Assembly (NCBI RefSeq): GCF_003751605.1
Contig: NZ_RJVJ01000001.1
Coordinates: forward strand, 3,410,001-3,474,000
Source of the DNA: Kitasatospora cineracea
GTDB taxonomy: Bacteria > Actinomycetota > Actinomycetes > Streptomycetales > Streptomycetaceae
Length of the DNA stretch: 64,000 bases
Direction: 5' to 3'
Part shown: positions 9,701 to 18,554 of the stretch, piece after piece
Position numbering within the stretch: the stretch's first letter is position 1
Layout of the letters: each line of letters starts with the position of its first letter
Notes under the pieces: model-generated
Seen by the model: only the letters and a program-made list of their open reading frames with translations
Databases searched by the model: none
Told to the model about the DNA's origin: nothing
Translations under genes and position numbers: made by a program

Positions 9701-10294
9701 ATGTCCCGCATCGGCCGCGTCGAACGCACCACCAAGGAGACCTCCGTCCTGGTCGAGATCGACCTCGACGGAACCGGCAAGACGGACGTCTCCACGGGCG
9801 TCGGGTTCTACGACCACATGCTCGACCAGCTCGGCCGCCACGGCCTCTTCGACCTCACCGTCAAGACCGAGGGCGACCTGCACATCGACACCCACCACAC
9901 CATCGAGGACACCGCCCTCGCGCTCGGCGCCGCCTTCAAGCAGGCGCTCGGCGACAAGGTCGGCATCTACCGGTTCGGCAACTGCACCGTCCCGCTGGAC
10001 GAGTCGCTCGCCCAGGTCACCGTCGACCTCTCCGGCCGCCCGTACCTGGTGCACACCGAGCCCGAGAACATCGCCCCGATGATCGGCGCGTACGACACCA
10101 CGATGACCCGGCACATCCTGGAGTCCTTCGTCGCCCAGGCGCAGGTCGCCCTGCACGTGCACGTGCCCTACGGCCGCAACGCGCACCACATCGTCGAGTG
10201 CCAGTTCAAGGCGCTGGCCCGGGCGCTGCGCTACGCCTCCGAGCGCGACCCGCGCGCCGCGGGCATCCTGCCCTCCACCAAGGGCGCGCTCTGA
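9701..10294 (+). CDS. hisB: Imidazoleglycerol-phosphate dehydratase
   Basis: 197 aa, monofunctional form without the phosphatase domain found in enterics. It dehydrates IGP to imidazole-acetol phosphate. Metal-binding histidine motifs are [22 protein letters not shown] and [12 protein letters not shown] 9701 lies just after hisC. Its TGA shares an A with the next ATG (TGATG), tying it to the small membrane-protein gene that follows. Confidence 0.97.
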   Translation: MSRIGRVERTTKETSVLVEIDLDGTGKTDVSTGVGFYDHMLDQLGRHGLFDLTVKTEGDLHIDTHHTIEDTALALGAAFKQALGDKVGIYRFGNCTVPLDESLAQVTVDLSGRPYLVHTEPENIAPMIGAYDTTMTRHILESFVAQAQVALHVHVPYGRNAHHIVECQFKALARALRYASERDPRAAGILPSTKGAL

Positions 10295-10437
10295 TGGCCT
10301 CGGTACTGATCTTCCTCGGCCTCTTCTTCGCGGCGGGCGTCTGGTCGTTCTGGAAGCAGGAGAAGCCCAGGAGCGTCATCCTCGTCCTCGGCTTCGCCTC
10401 GGCCATGTGCCTGGCCGCCGGCATCATGCGCTACTAG
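10294..10437 (+). CDS. Small two-helix membrane protein inside the his operon
   Basis: 47 aa. It has two hydrophobic stretches ([17 protein letters not shown] and [18 protein letters not shown]) separated by a charged turn KQEKPRS, so a hairpin membrane protein is likely. The ATG overlaps the hisB stop (TGATG) and hisH follows after 11 bases, so it must be expressed with histidine genes. Codon usage is as G/C-ending as its neighbours, which supports it being real despite its size. I recall a small protein at this place in other Streptomyces his operons; function unknown. Confidence 0.75.
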   Translation: MASVLIFLGLFFAAGVWSFWKQEKPRSVILVLGFASAMCLAAGIMRY

Positions 10438-10448
10438 GAGACCGCGAG

Positions 10449-11084
10449 ATGTCCAAGAACGTCGTGGTGCTGGACTACGGGTCCGGCAACCTGCGCTCCG
10501 CCCAGCGCGCCGTCGAGCGCACCGGCGCCACCGTCACCGTCACCTCGAACTTCCAGGAGGCGCTCGACGCCGACGGGCTGCTGGTGCCCGGCGTCGGCGC
10601 CTTCGAAGCCTGCATGCGCGGCCTGAAGGCCGTCCGCGGCGAGCAGGTCATCGGGCGCCGGCTGGCCGGCGGCCGCCCGGTGCTCGGCATCTGCGTCGGC
10701 ATGCAGATCCTGTTCGAGAAGGGCGTCGAGCACGGCGTGGAGACCGCCGGCTGCGACGAGTGGCCCGGCACCGTCGAGCCGCTGGACGCGCCGATCGTCC
10801 CGCACATGGGCTGGAACACCGTCGACGCCCCCGCCGGCACCCGGATGTTCGCCGGGATGGACGCCGACACCCGGTTCTACTTCGTGCACTCCTACGGCGT
10901 GCGGCACTGGGTGCTGGAGACGCACTCCGAGAAGATCCGCGCCCCCAAGGTCGTCTGGGCCACCCACGGGCAGCCGTTCGTCGCCGCCGTGGAGAACGGC
11001 CCGCTGTGGGCCACCCAGTTCCACCCCGAGAAGTCCGGCGACGCCGGCGCCGCCCTGCTGACCAACTGGGTCGACACCCTCTGA
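10449..11084 (+). CDS. hisH: Imidazole glycerol phosphate synthase, glutamine amidotransferase subunit
   Basis: 211 aa class I glutamine amidotransferase that supplies ammonia to HisF. The oxyanion/nucleophile block is [11 protein letters not shown] with the catalytic Cys, and QFHPEKS near the C terminus carries the His and Glu of the triad. The N terminus [13 protein letters not shown] is typical. ATG 10449 follows a GGAGACC ribosome site. It sits upstream of priA, separated from hisF by priA and the RidA-like gene. Confidence 0.97.
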   Translation: MSKNVVVLDYGSGNLRSAQRAVERTGATVTVTSNFQEALDADGLLVPGVGAFEACMRGLKAVRGEQVIGRRLAGGRPVLGICVGMQILFEKGVEHGVETAGCDEWPGTVEPLDAPIVPHMGWNTVDAPAGTRMFAGMDADTRFYFVHSYGVRHWVLETHSEKIRAPKVVWATHGQPFVAAVENGPLWATQFHPEKSGDAGAALLTNWVDTL

Positions 11085-11106
11085 CGACGGAAGAGTCCTC
11101 CACACC

Positions 11107-11835
11107 ATGACCAACCGCCTCGAACTGCTGCCCGCCGTCGACGTCCGCGACGGCCAGGCGGTCCGCCTGGTCAAGGGCGCCTCCGGCACCGAGACCTCCT
11201 TCGGCGAGCCGCTCGCCGCCGCCCTCGCCTGGCAGAGCGCCGGCGCCGAGTGGCTGCACCTGGTCGACCTGGACGCCGCCTTCGGCACCGGCAGCAACCG
11301 CGAGCTGCTCCGCGAGGTCACCGGCCGCCTCGACATCAAGGTCGAGCTGTCCGGCGGCATCCGCGACGACGAGTCGCTCGCCGCGGCCCTCGCCACCGGC
11401 TGCACCCGGGTCAACCTCGGCACCGCCGCCCTGGAGGCCCCCGAGTGGGTCGCCAAGGTCATCGCCGAGCACGGCGACCAGATCGCCGTCGGCCTCGACG
11501 TGGTCGGCACCACCCTGCGCGGCCGCGGCTGGACCCGCGACGGCGGCCAGCTCTACGACGTGCTGGCCCGCCTCGACGCCGAGGGCTGCGCCCGCTACGT
11601 GGTCACCGACGTCAACCGCGACGGCACCCTGACCGGCCCCAACCTCCAGCTGCTGCGTGACGTCTGCGCCGCCACCGACCGGCCCGTCGTCGCCTCCGGC
11701 GGCGTGTCGTCGCTCGACGACCTGCGCGCCATCGCCACCCTGGTGCCGGAGGGCGTCGAGGGCTCGATCGTGGGGAAGGCGCTCTACGAGCAGAAGTTCA
11801 CCCTTGAGGAAGCCCTGGAGGCTGTGTCCCGATGA
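11107..11835 (+). CDS. priA: PriA: bifunctional HisA/TrpF phosphoribosyl isomerase
   Basis: 242 aa (beta/alpha)8 barrel. In Streptomyces this protein isomerises both ProFAR (histidine) and PRA (tryptophan). Visible catalytic elements are the first aspartate in [18 protein letters not shown], the phosphate-binding ELSGGIRDD and the second aspartate in [16 protein letters not shown]. No trpF occurs among the trp genes 7-14 kb downstream, consistent with PriA serving both pathways. The ATG is preceded by GGAAGAG, and the stop overlaps the RidA-like ATG (ATGA). Confidence 0.93.
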   Translation: MTNRLELLPAVDVRDGQAVRLVKGASGTETSFGEPLAAALAWQSAGAEWLHLVDLDAAFGTGSNRELLREVTGRLDIKVELSGGIRDDESLAAALATGCTRVNLGTAALEAPEWVAKVIAEHGDQIAVGLDVVGTTLRGRGWTRDGGQLYDVLARLDAEGCARYVVTDVNRDGTLTGPNLQLLRDVCAATDRPVVASGGVSSLDDLRAIATLVPEGVEGSIVGKALYEQKFTLEEALEAVSR

Positions 11836-12266
11836 CCGACGAGACCCCGACCACCGCCGCCCGCCCGTCCGAGCGGTCCCCCTACGAGGACCAGTACGGA
11901 TTCTCCCGGGCGGTGGTGGCCGGGGACTTCGTCCTGGTCGCGGGCTGCACCGCCCTCGACGACAGCGACGCCGCCGCCGAGGGCGACCCGTACGAGCAGA
12001 CGCTGGCCGCCTTCCGGACGGCCCTCGGCGCGCTCGACCGCTACGGACTCACCGCCGCCGACGTGGTCCGCACCCGGATGTACCTCACCCACGTCCGGGA
12101 CCGCGACGAGGTCGGCCGCGCGCACAAGGAAATCTTCGACGGAGTCCGCCCGGTCACCACCATGGTGGTCGTCCAGGGCCTCACCGACTCCCGGATGATG
12201 GTCGAGGTCGAGGTCGAGGCCCACCGGCCCGGCCCGGCCCGCACTTCGGAAGGCACCCAGCCGTGA
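11832..12266 (+). CDS. RidA/YjgF-family protein lacking the catalytic arginine
   Basis: 144 aa. It has the YjgF/Rid fold pattern: [46 protein letters not shown] and the C-terminal [10 protein letters not shown]. RidA deaminates reactive enamines, using an arginine in a PARSCVEV-type motif. Here the matching stretch reads [10 protein letters not shown], so that arginine is Thr and the protein probably belongs to a non-archetypal Rid subgroup. It overlaps priA by ATGA and hisF by GTGA, so it is embedded in the operon. Its exact activity is unknown. Confidence 0.85.
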   Translation: MTDETPTTAARPSERSPYEDQYGFSRAVVAGDFVLVAGCTALDDSDAAAEGDPYEQTLAAFRTALGALDRYGLTAADVVRTRMYLTHVRDRDEVGRAHKEIFDGVRPVTTMVVVQGLTDSRMMVEVEVEAHRPGPARTSEGTQP

Positions 12267-13033
12267 CACTCGCAGTACGCGTCATCCCCTGCCTGGACGT
12301 GGACGCCGGACGCGTCGTCAAGGGCGTCAACTTCCAGAACCTGCGCGACGCCGGGGACCCGGTCGAGCTCGCCAAGCTCTACGACGCCCAGGGCGCCGAC
12401 GAGTTGACCTTCCTCGACATCACCGCCTCCTCCGGCTCCCGGGAGACCACCTACGACGTGGTCCGCCGCACCGCCGAGCAGGTCTTCATCCCGCTCACCG
12501 TCGGCGGCGGCGTCCGCGCCGTCGAGGACGTCGACAAGCTGCTGCGGGCCGGCGCCGACAAGGTCGGCGTCAACACCGCCGCCATCGCCCGCCCCGAACT
12601 CGTCCGCGAGATCGCGCAGCGCTTCGGCCGCCAGGTGCTCGTCCTCTCGGTCGACGCCCGGCGCTGCCCCGAGGGCACCGAGACCGCCTCCGGCTTCGAG
12701 GTCACCACCCACGGCGGCCGCCGCGGCACCGGCCTCGACGCGATCGAGTGGGCGGTGCGCGCCGCCGAACTCGGCGCCGGCGAGATCCTGCTCAACTCGA
12801 TGGACGCCGACGGCACCAAGGACGGCTACGACCTGGAGATGATCCGGGCCGCCCGCAAGGCCGTCTCCATCCCGGTCATCGCCTCCGGCGGCGCCGGCAA
12901 GCTCGCCGACTTCGCCCCCGCGGTCGACGCCGGGGCCGACGCCGTCCTCGCCGCCAGCGTCTTCCACTTCGGGGACCTGACCATCGGCCAGGTCAAGGAC
13001 GAACTCCGGGTCACCGGGCACCCCGTCCGCTGA
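12263..13033 (+). CDS. hisF: Imidazole glycerol phosphate synthase, cyclase subunit
   Basis: 256 aa TIM barrel that combines PRFAR with ammonia from HisH to make IGP and AICAR. Catalytic aspartates are in [15 protein letters not shown] and [14 protein letters not shown]; phosphate-binding loops VGGGVR and ASGGAG are present. GTG 12263 overlaps the RidA-like stop. This is the last gene of the operon and is followed by a stem-loop at 13052-13088. Confidence 0.97.
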   Translation: MTLAVRVIPCLDVDAGRVVKGVNFQNLRDAGDPVELAKLYDAQGADELTFLDITASSGSRETTYDVVRRTAEQVFIPLTVGGGVRAVEDVDKLLRAGADKVGVNTAAIARPELVREIAQRFGRQVLVLSVDARRCPEGTETASGFEVTTHGGRRGTGLDAIEWAVRAAELGAGEILLNSMDADGTKDGYDLEMIRAARKAVSIPVIASGGAGKLADFAPAVDAGADAVLAASVFHFGDLTIGQVKDELRVTGHPVR

Positions 13034-13051
13034 CGGCCGCCGACGGCCGCT

Positions 13052-13088
13052 CCGGAACCCCGCGGGTGCGCTACCGGCGGGGTTCCGG
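13052..13088. terminator. Bidirectional stem-loop after hisF
   Basis: Perfect 12-bp inverted repeat CCGGAACCCCGC / GCGGGGTTCCGG with a 13-nt loop. It lies between the convergent hisF and VOC genes, and its right arm runs into the last codons of the VOC gene. There is no T-tract, as is common in Streptomyces. Confidence 0.7.
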
Positions 13089-13832
13089 CTCCAGCAGCGC
13101 GAACTGGGCGCCGAACGGGTCCGCCAGCACCGCGACCCGGCCCACCGTCGGCACCTGCTCCGGCGGCACCAGCACGCTCCCGCCCAGCCGGCGCACCTCG
13201 TCGGTGGCCAGCAGCGCGTCCGGCACCGCGAAGTGCGCCAGCCAGCCCGCGTCCACCCGCGGGTGCACGCCCGCGACCCCGCCGAAGTCCGCCCCGCCGT
13301 CCGCCGGGCGCAGCACCGTGTACCCGGCCCCCGGCACCACCGAGTCCCTGGTCCGCCAGTCGAACAGGCCCTGGTAGAACCGCAGCGACCCCGGGACGTC
13401 CGAGGTGTGCAGCTCCGCCCAGCACAGCGCGCCCGGCCCGCCCGCGGCCTCCAGCCCGGCCGTCCCGCCGGCCTGCCAGACCGCGAACCGGCCGCCCGCC
13501 GGATCCGACAGCTGCGCGAACCAGCCCTCGCCGGGCACCTCCGACGGCGGGACGCGCACCGTCCCGCCCGCGCGCCGCACCGCCGCCGCGGTGCCGTGCG
13601 CGTCCGCCGCCGCGAAGTACACCGTCCAGGCGGGCAGCGCCTCCGCCTCGGTCAGCGCGCCCACCCCCGCCACCGTCCGGCCGCCGCTGCGGAAGAACGC
13701 GTAGCCGTTCGGGCCGGCCGGGTCCAGGGTCCAGCCGAACACCGAGCCGTAGAACAGCTCGGACTCGGCGAGGTCCGGACTGCCCAGACCGAGCCAGTTC
13801 GGCGAACCGGGCCGGAAGTCGGTGCTCACCAT
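13071..13832 (-). CDS. VOC (glyoxalase/bleomycin-resistance fold) family protein, two-domain
   Basis: 253 aa made of two tandem VOC domains. Domain 1 starts PNWLGLGSPDLAESELFYGSVFGW and domain 2 WAELHTSDVPGSLRFYQGLFDW. Each ends in a strand such as DPAGGRFAVWQ or DPFGAQFALLE. This resembles the Streptomyces hydroxylase/27 kDa antigen CFP30-like subgroup. ATG 13832 has an AGGAG ribosome site. Metal ligands are incomplete by eye, so a binding role is as likely as catalysis. No pathway link to its neighbours is evident. Confidence 0.85.
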   Translation of the reverse strand: MVSTDFRPGSPNWLGLGSPDLAESELFYGSVFGWTLDPAGPNGYAFFRSGGRTVAGVGALTEAEALPAWTVYFAAADAHGTAAAVRRAGGTVRVPPSEVPGEGWFAQLSDPAGGRFAVWQAGGTAGLEAAGGPGALCWAELHTSDVPGSLRFYQGLFDWRTRDSVVPGAGYTVLRPADGGADFGGVAGVHPRVDAGWLAHFAVPDALLATDEVRRLGGSVLVPPEQVPTVGRVAVLADPFGAQFALLEPEPRR

Positions 13833-13926
13833 GGCGCGCGCTCCTGAAAGTGCGAAGGACGGGGGACGGCCCGTCGGGCCACGGCCAGGCTGGCACACCG
13901 ACCGGACAAAACGGACCGACGCGCCG

Positions 13927-14571
13927 TCAGGCCCCCGGCTCCGGCAGCGGCAGCACGTGCGCCAGCGTCTCCACCGCCTCCGGCGCGCCCTCCGCCACCA
14001 CCGCGGCCCGCGCGCCCCGCCCGTACAGGAACAGCACCAGCTCGCCCGGCTCCCCGCTCACCGTCACCACCGGCGTCCCCCGCCGACGCACCGTCACCTC
14101 CCGGCCGTCCGGGTGCACCAGCCGCAGCGAGACCGGCGCCTTCGCGTCACCGAACCGGGCCACCATCGGCACCCGCTTCCACAGCGCCTCCGCCAACTCC
14201 GCCCCCACCGGCTCCGGTTCGAACGGCACCGCCCGGCGGACGTCCTCCGCGTGCACGAAGAACTCCACCAGGTTCGCCGCCCCGTCGACCCCCGGCAGGT
14301 TGAACGGCGAGAAGGCCGGCGGCCCCGACCGGAACGACTTCACCAGCCCCTCGTACCCCCGCCCCGCGGCCCTCCCCTGCACCCGCTCCGTCCACCCCGC
14401 CAGCGCCCCCACCCGGATCCCCGCCGCCGCGTCCGGCCGCCCCTCCCGCACCACCAGGTGCGCCGCCAAGTCCCGCGCCACCCACCCCTCGCACAACGTC
14501 GGCCCCTCCGGCCCCGCCGCCGCCAACAACCGACTCAACCGGGCCCGCTCACCCTGCGCAAGACTCACCAT
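13927..14571 (-). CDS. TIGR03085-like actinobacterial metal-binding family protein
   Basis: 214 aa. It shows the DinB/mycothiol-dependent maleylpyruvate isomerase-like four-helix pattern: ERARLSRLLAAAG, PTLCEGWVARDLAAHLVVRE with a candidate metal-binding histidine, and NLVEFFVHAEDVRRA. The C-terminal domain (VSLRLVHPDGREVTVRRRG) resembles the SCP-2-like tail of this group. The length and the LCEGW..RDLAAHL block fit TIGR03085. Substrate unknown. It is a single gene with its own start, ATG 14571. Confidence 0.8.
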   Translation of the reverse strand: MVSLAQGERARLSRLLAAAGPEGPTLCEGWVARDLAAHLVVREGRPDAAAGIRVGALAGWTERVQGRAAGRGYEGLVKSFRSGPPAFSPFNLPGVDGAANLVEFFVHAEDVRRAVPFEPEPVGAELAEALWKRVPMVARFGDAKAPVSLRLVHPDGREVTVRRRGTPVVTVSGEPGELVLFLYGRGARAAVVAEGAPEAVETLAHVLPLPEPGA

Positions 14572-14596
14572 GCACCCAGCGTACGGGGCGGGAGGG

Positions 14597-15106
14597 CTAG
14601 TGGAGCGGGGCGGTCATCTTGCGGTCCGGCTGCTGGTTGCTGACGGTCACGGTGCAGCTGACGTCCCGGTAGCCCTGCTGGTAGTACTTGGTCAGCGGGA
14701 CGATCGGGCTGTTGTTGTACAGGTCGGTGCCGTTCTTCTGCTGCTGCACCGCGTGGAACGACGGCGCGCAGAGCTCCAGCAGGGCCTTGTTGATCCCCCG
14801 GTCGTCGGCCAGGCCCTCGGGCATCACCACGTTGGCGGTGGTCTCGGCGTCGTGCGGCTGGTCGCACGGGGTGACGGTGCTGTCCTTCACCCCGCTGATC
14901 CAGGGCATCAACAGGCAGGTGCCCGGCGGGTAGAAGGGGTACGGGTAGGTCTTCGACGGGCTGGGGGTGGGGGTGGGGGGCGGGCTGGTCGTGGGGGGCG
15001 GGGGTGCGGCGGCGGGTTTCTTCGGGGCGGGCCACAGGGCGATCGCCCCGGCCGCGACGAGTGCGGCCACCAGGACCGCGAGAAAAGCCTTCTGTCGTCC
15101 GTTCAT
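14597..15106 (-). CDS. Small membrane-anchored extracytoplasmic protein, Pro-rich stalk
   Basis: 169 aa. A short positive N terminus (MNGRQK) leads into one membrane segment (AFLAVLVAALVAAGAIALW), then a Pro/Thr/Ser-rich stalk and a ~110-residue outer domain with four cysteines (GTCLLMPW, VTPCDQ, LELCAPSF, DVSCTVTV) that could form two disulfides. ATG 15106 is chosen over an upstream start because it follows GGGGGG and gives a proper signal anchor. It is divergent from the WXG100 genes, so it may share their regulation. No family recognised. Confidence 0.7.
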   Translation of the reverse strand: MNGRQKAFLAVLVAALVAAGAIALWPAPKKPAAAPPPPTTSPPPTPTPSPSKTYPYPFYPPGTCLLMPWISGVKDSTVTPCDQPHDAETTANVVMPEGLADDRGINKALLELCAPSFHAVQQQKNGTDLYNNSPIVPLTKYYQQGYRDVSCTVTVSNQQPDRKMTAPLH

Positions 15107-15250
15107 GCCAACCCCCCTGGATCCAAGGACATTCTGAGGGCACAACAGCTGTCACGTCAGTCCTTTTCGGGCATCAGTTTGCTCATCCTTTGCATGCTGA
15201 TCAGTACGATGACCCGTCTGTCACAGGGATGTACGAGAAAGGCAACTGTC

Positions 15251-15568
15251 ATGGGGGACAGCGGGTTTCAGGTCGAGCCCAGTGCGCTCGACCGGTACTC
15301 GTCACTGCTTGCCGAGCAGGCCGAGCAGCTGAGCCGGATCGCCGAGGCCACCGCCGCGATCACCATCTCCTCGGATGCCTTCGGGCACCTGCCGAACGCC
15401 CAGCACCTGGCGTCGGCGTTCCAGGAGCACGCCGGTGCCAGCCGCGAGAACGTCGGGATGCTCGGCAGTGCGGTGAACGGCAGTTCGCAGGGGCTCGCCG
15501 GGGTGTCGCGCAACTACACGGACCACGAGGAGTACGTCGTGGGCACCATGAGCGGGGGCCGGGCGTGA
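15251..15568 (+). CDS. WXG100-like / ESX-associated small helical protein
   Basis: 105 aa, mostly helical (SALDRYSSLLAEQAEQLSRIAEATAAI, HLASAFQEHAG). It has no WXG motif of its own, but it precedes a WXG100-domain protein with its stop overlapping that gene's GTG. This resembles the DUF6317/type VII accessory proteins that pair with larger secreted effectors in Streptomyces. ATG 15251 has only a weak AAAGG ribosome site. Upstream DNA (15150-15240) is relatively AT-rich and probably holds the promoter. Export is inferred from context only. Confidence 0.7.
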   Translation: MGDSGFQVEPSALDRYSSLLAEQAEQLSRIAEATAAITISSDAFGHLPNAQHLASAFQEHAGASRENVGMLGSAVNGSSQGLAGVSRNYTDHEEYVVGTMSGGRA

Positions 15569-17259
15569 GCGTGACGGGCGGCAAGCACAAGGGAGGCAGC
15601 TCCGGCGGCTCGTCCGGGAGGCGGAACGACTCGCACCAGCGGGTGAGCAACCCGTCCGAGGTCGGCAACCGGCCGCGGCAGACCACCCCGGCGCCCGCGC
15701 CCGTGCCCGGCCGCAGCACCGGGACGGCGCCGCACGTGGGGGACCCGGAGCGGATCCGCCCCGGGGGGCAGCGGACCGGCGAGGCCGCGGCGGCGGGGGA
15801 CGGCGGCGAGGACGGGGCGCCGGCCGACCCGCGGCAGTCCTGGTTCAGCGGCATGCTCAAGGACGCCGGGAGCAACGCCGTCAGCAGTGCGGCGGGCAGC
15901 CTCGGCGGCAAGGCCGGCGACTACCTCGGCGGCAAGCTGTTCGGGTCCGGCGAGGAGCCGGCGGGCGGCGAGGCGGGCGGGTCGGCCGGGGAGTCCGCGG
16001 GGGACGCCCCGGTGGCCACCGGGATCGCCGGGCCGGCGATCGAGGCGATCCGGCAGGCCCAGGCCGAGCAGCAGCAGGCCCGCGAGGGCGTCAGCACGCT
16101 GCCCGCCCCGGCCCCCGGGTACGGGACGGGCGGGCTCGGCGGGTACGGCGGGGCGAGCACGATGCCCGCGTACGGGTCGATGCCGGGTTACGGCGCGCCG
16201 GGCCGGCAGAGCGACGCGTACGCCTGGGCCCACGCGCAGATCGAGCGTTCCATCCAGGACCTGCCGGAGGCCGAGCACAAGTCGCGCGGCGGCCTGGGCG
16301 GGGCGCTGGACCAGGCGGTCGAGTGGGCGCTGGAGGAGTCCGGCCTGCTGGACATGCTGGAGAAGGTCACCGGCAACCTGGCGGAGCTGAACGCGGCCAC
16401 CATGGAGTGGCAGGCCCAGGCGGGCGCGGTGCGCTCGGTGGCGGCGGAGCTGCGGTCGGGCGTGGCGCCGGTGGCGCAGAGCTGGCAGGGGTCGGCGAGC
16501 GACGCCTTCGGCGGCCACATGGGCAACGTGGCGGACGCGCTCGACCAGACCGCCGAGGAGATGATGCAGACCGCGCAGATCATCAACTCGGCGGCGCAGG
16601 AGTGCGCGATGGCCGAGGGCCTGGTGATCGAGATCATCACCGAGGCGATCGAGGCGCTGATCGCCTCGCTGGCCGCGGAGGCGGTGCTCTCGCTGGTCAC
16701 CTTCGGCGCGGCCGCGGTGGTCGGCGCGCTGATCGACGAGGCCGAGATCGGCGTCTTCGTCGGCCGGGTGGCGCAGGTCTCCACCAAGTTGGCGAAGGCC
16801 CTGGAGGAGCTGCTGAAGGCGCTCCAGGAGATGGGCAAGGCGGTCAAGGCGACCCGGAAGCTCGGTGACGTCGCCAAGGTCATGGAGAAGATGAAGAAGG
16901 TCGAGACGGCCTTCAACGACGTCCGGAAGCTGGAGGAGGGCACCAGCAAGGCCGCCAAGATCGCCCAGAAGATCGACCAGAAGGTCACCGAGAAGGCCGG
17001 GGACTGGGCCCAGGACAAGATCAAGGAGGGGCTGGGCATCGACGAGGACGACCGCTCGGGCGTCCAGATCGGCGACGGCACCCTCAAGGGCGACCTCAAG
17101 GCGGCCGGGAAGTCGGCGCTGGGCGTCGCCAAGGAGGGCCTGAAGGGCGACGTCAACAAGAACGCCGTCGAGCAGGAACTGCTGAACGACATCGGCCTGG
17201 ACCAGGAGCCGACGCCCTACCGGGTGGACCGCTCGCGGATCCAGACCGCGTTCGGCTGA
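15565..17259 (+). CDS. WXG100-domain protein with helical C-terminal region (candidate ESX substrate)
   Basis: 564 aa. Residues 1-200 are low-complexity Gly/Pro/Ala-rich. Residues ~265-350 form a WXG100 helical hairpin with [12 protein letters not shown] as the turn, followed by [16 protein letters not shown] hydrophobic stretch (~365-400, [20 protein letters not shown]) and then a Lys/Glu-rich helical tail complete it. The architecture is that of large LXG/WXG100 proteins exported by type VII systems, but no known toxin motif was recognised in the tail. It overlaps the preceding small helical gene (GTGA). A start at GTG 15571 is also possible. Confidence 0.75.
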   Translation: MSVTGGKHKGGSSGGSSGRRNDSHQRVSNPSEVGNRPRQTTPAPAPVPGRSTGTAPHVGDPERIRPGGQRTGEAAAAGDGGEDGAPADPRQSWFSGMLKDAGSNAVSSAAGSLGGKAGDYLGGKLFGSGEEPAGGEAGGSAGESAGDAPVATGIAGPAIEAIRQAQAEQQQAREGVSTLPAPAPGYGTGGLGGYGGASTMPAYGSMPGYGAPGRQSDAYAWAHAQIERSIQDLPEAEHKSRGGLGGALDQAVEWALEESGLLDMLEKVTGNLAELNAATMEWQAQAGAVRSVAAELRSGVAPVAQSWQGSASDAFGGHMGNVADALDQTAEEMMQTAQIINSAAQECAMAEGLVIEIITEAIEALIASLAAEAVLSLVTFGAAAVVGALIDEAEIGVFVGRVAQVSTKLAKALEELLKALQEMGKAVKATRKLGDVAKVMEKMKKVETAFNDVRKLEEGTSKAAKIAQKIDQKVTEKAGDWAQDKIKEGLGIDEDDRSGVQIGDGTLKGDLKAAGKSALGVAKEGLKGDVNKNAVEQELLNDIGLDQEPTPYRVDRSRIQTAFG

Positions 17260-17270
17260 CCGGCCCGGCA

Positions 17271-17301
17271 GCGCCCCGCCCGTCGCCGACGGGCGGGGCG
17301 C
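17271..17301. terminator. Strong stem-loop between convergent genes
   Basis: Perfect 14-bp stem GCGCCCCGCCCGTC / GACGGGCGGGGCGC with a three-base loop (GCC). It begins 12 bp after the WXG100 gene stop and ends 6 bp before the stop of the minus-strand gene, so it can terminate both. Confidence 0.8.
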
Positions 17302-17306
17302 GACGG

Positions 17307-18005
17307 TCAGCGCCCCGCCGCCGCGGCGCGGAACGCCTGCAGGTCGCTCTCGCCGTCGAAGGCCAGCGCCAGCCAGGAGCCGTCCGCGAACAGCAGGTCC
17401 TGCCGCTGGGCCCACACGTCGTTCGGGGTGTCCGGACGCAGCCACCAGCCGCCGGCGGGCAGTTCGAGCAGTGGGGTGGCCCGGTAGTGGTCGTCGGCCT
17501 GGCGGGCGGTCCAGCGGCTGAGCACCAGCAGCCGTCGGTCGGTGAGCAGCAGGGTGAACAGGTCGTGGTCGGCCTTCAGCTTCTCGCCCGCGGTGGTGCG
17601 CACCGCCCGCCAGAACAGCCGGGCGGTGGAGCCCTCGGGGGCGTGCCAGGAGCCGCCGTGCAGCGGGCGGCGCAGCGCCCGGTAGGCGCGCCGGGTCAGC
17701 GAGAGGCCGTAGGGGCGGCGGCCGTAGGCGCTCGGTCCGAAGATGTCGACGAACCAGCGCGGCAGGAAGTACAGCCACAGTCCGCGCCAGACGGATTTGC
17801 AGAAGTTCATCGCCCGGACGAGAGGAGCGAAACCGGCGGCGCGCACGGTGTCGCGGTCCCACCAGAGCGGCAGCAGGCGGTCCAGTTCGACCGCCCAGGT
17901 GCCGATCATCGGCTCGCCCGGATACAGGTGCTCACCTGCGGTTCGCTGGAGCCGGTAATCCCCGTAAGCGACCGCCGGAAGCGGTTGCTGGTGATAGGCG
18001 CTCAT
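17307..18005 (-). CDS. Hypothetical protein next to the WXG100 locus
   Basis: 232 aa, not recognised. Tryptophan- and arginine-rich, with an amphipathic central region ([20 protein letters not shown]) that may lie on the membrane. A C-terminal part has alternating strands ([32 protein letters not shown]) that recall a PH-like or GRAM-type beta fold. The ATG follows a GGGGGATTT ribosome site. It is convergent with the WXG100 gene and separated from it only by a terminator, so an accessory role at that locus is possible but unproven. Confidence 0.75.
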   Translation of the reverse strand: MSAYHQQPLPAVAYGDYRLQRTAGEHLYPGEPMIGTWAVELDRLLPLWWDRDTVRAAGFAPLVRAMNFCKSVWRGLWLYFLPRWFVDIFGPSAYGRRPYGLSLTRRAYRALRRPLHGGSWHAPEGSTARLFWRAVRTTAGEKLKADHDLFTLLLTDRRLLVLSRWTARQADDHYRATPLLELPAGGWWLRPDTPNDVWAQRQDLLFADGSWLALAFDGESDLQAFRAAAAGR

Positions 18006-18135
18006 TCGACAAATCCCCCATTTCCCAATGCGGTTCGGTTTTCCGCGGGGAGCAGGCTACCCGGTGGGGGAAACCATTCCGACCGCACCCGGCAAGGAGG
18101 TCCGGCAGCCTGTTCGGGCCTGCCAGAATGGGGGC

Positions 18136-18510
18136 ATGTCGACCACTCCCGCCGCCCCCGGCAGCACCGCCCTGGACCCGGCGATCGCCGCCCGCCTCAA
18201 GCGCACCCCGGACGGCCTGCTGCCCGCCGTCGCCCAGCAGTACGACACCGGCGAGGTGCTGATGCTCGGCTGGATGGACGACGAGGCGCTGCACCGCACC
18301 CTGACCACCGGCCGCTGCACGTACTGGAGCCGCAGCCGCAGCGAGTACTGGGTGAAGGGCGACACCTCGGGCCACGTCCAGCACGTCAAGCAGGTCGCGC
18401 TGGACTGCGACGGCGACACCCTGCTGGTCAAGGTCGACCAGGTCGGCGCGGCCTGCCACACCGGCGACCGGACCTGCTTCGACGCCGACGTGCTGCCGCT
18501 CGCCCAGTAG
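18136..18510 (+). CDS. hisI: Phosphoribosyl-AMP cyclohydrolase
   Basis: 124 aa, monofunctional (no HisE domain). It opens the purine ring of PR-AMP in the third step of histidine synthesis. The Zn/Mg-binding cysteines and aspartates lie in [22 protein letters not shown] and DRTCF, and [16 protein letters not shown] and [13 protein letters not shown] are family blocks. ATG 18136 has a GGGGG ribosome site. It is 44 bp upstream of trpE on the same strand, apart from the main his operon. Confidence 0.96.
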   Translation: MSTTPAAPGSTALDPAIAARLKRTPDGLLPAVAQQYDTGEVLMLGWMDDEALHRTLTTGRCTYWSRSRSEYWVKGDTSGHVQHVKQVALDCDGDTLLVKVDQVGAACHTGDRTCFDADVLPLAQ

Positions 18511-18554
18511 CCTGTCCCCCGACCAGCCCGCCCCTCCCAGCCGATCGGTGTCCC

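Noticed and set aside
18511-18554. Tryptophan attenuator upstream of trpE
   Set aside because: The 44-bp gap after hisI has no Trp-codon leader and no room for alternative hairpins.
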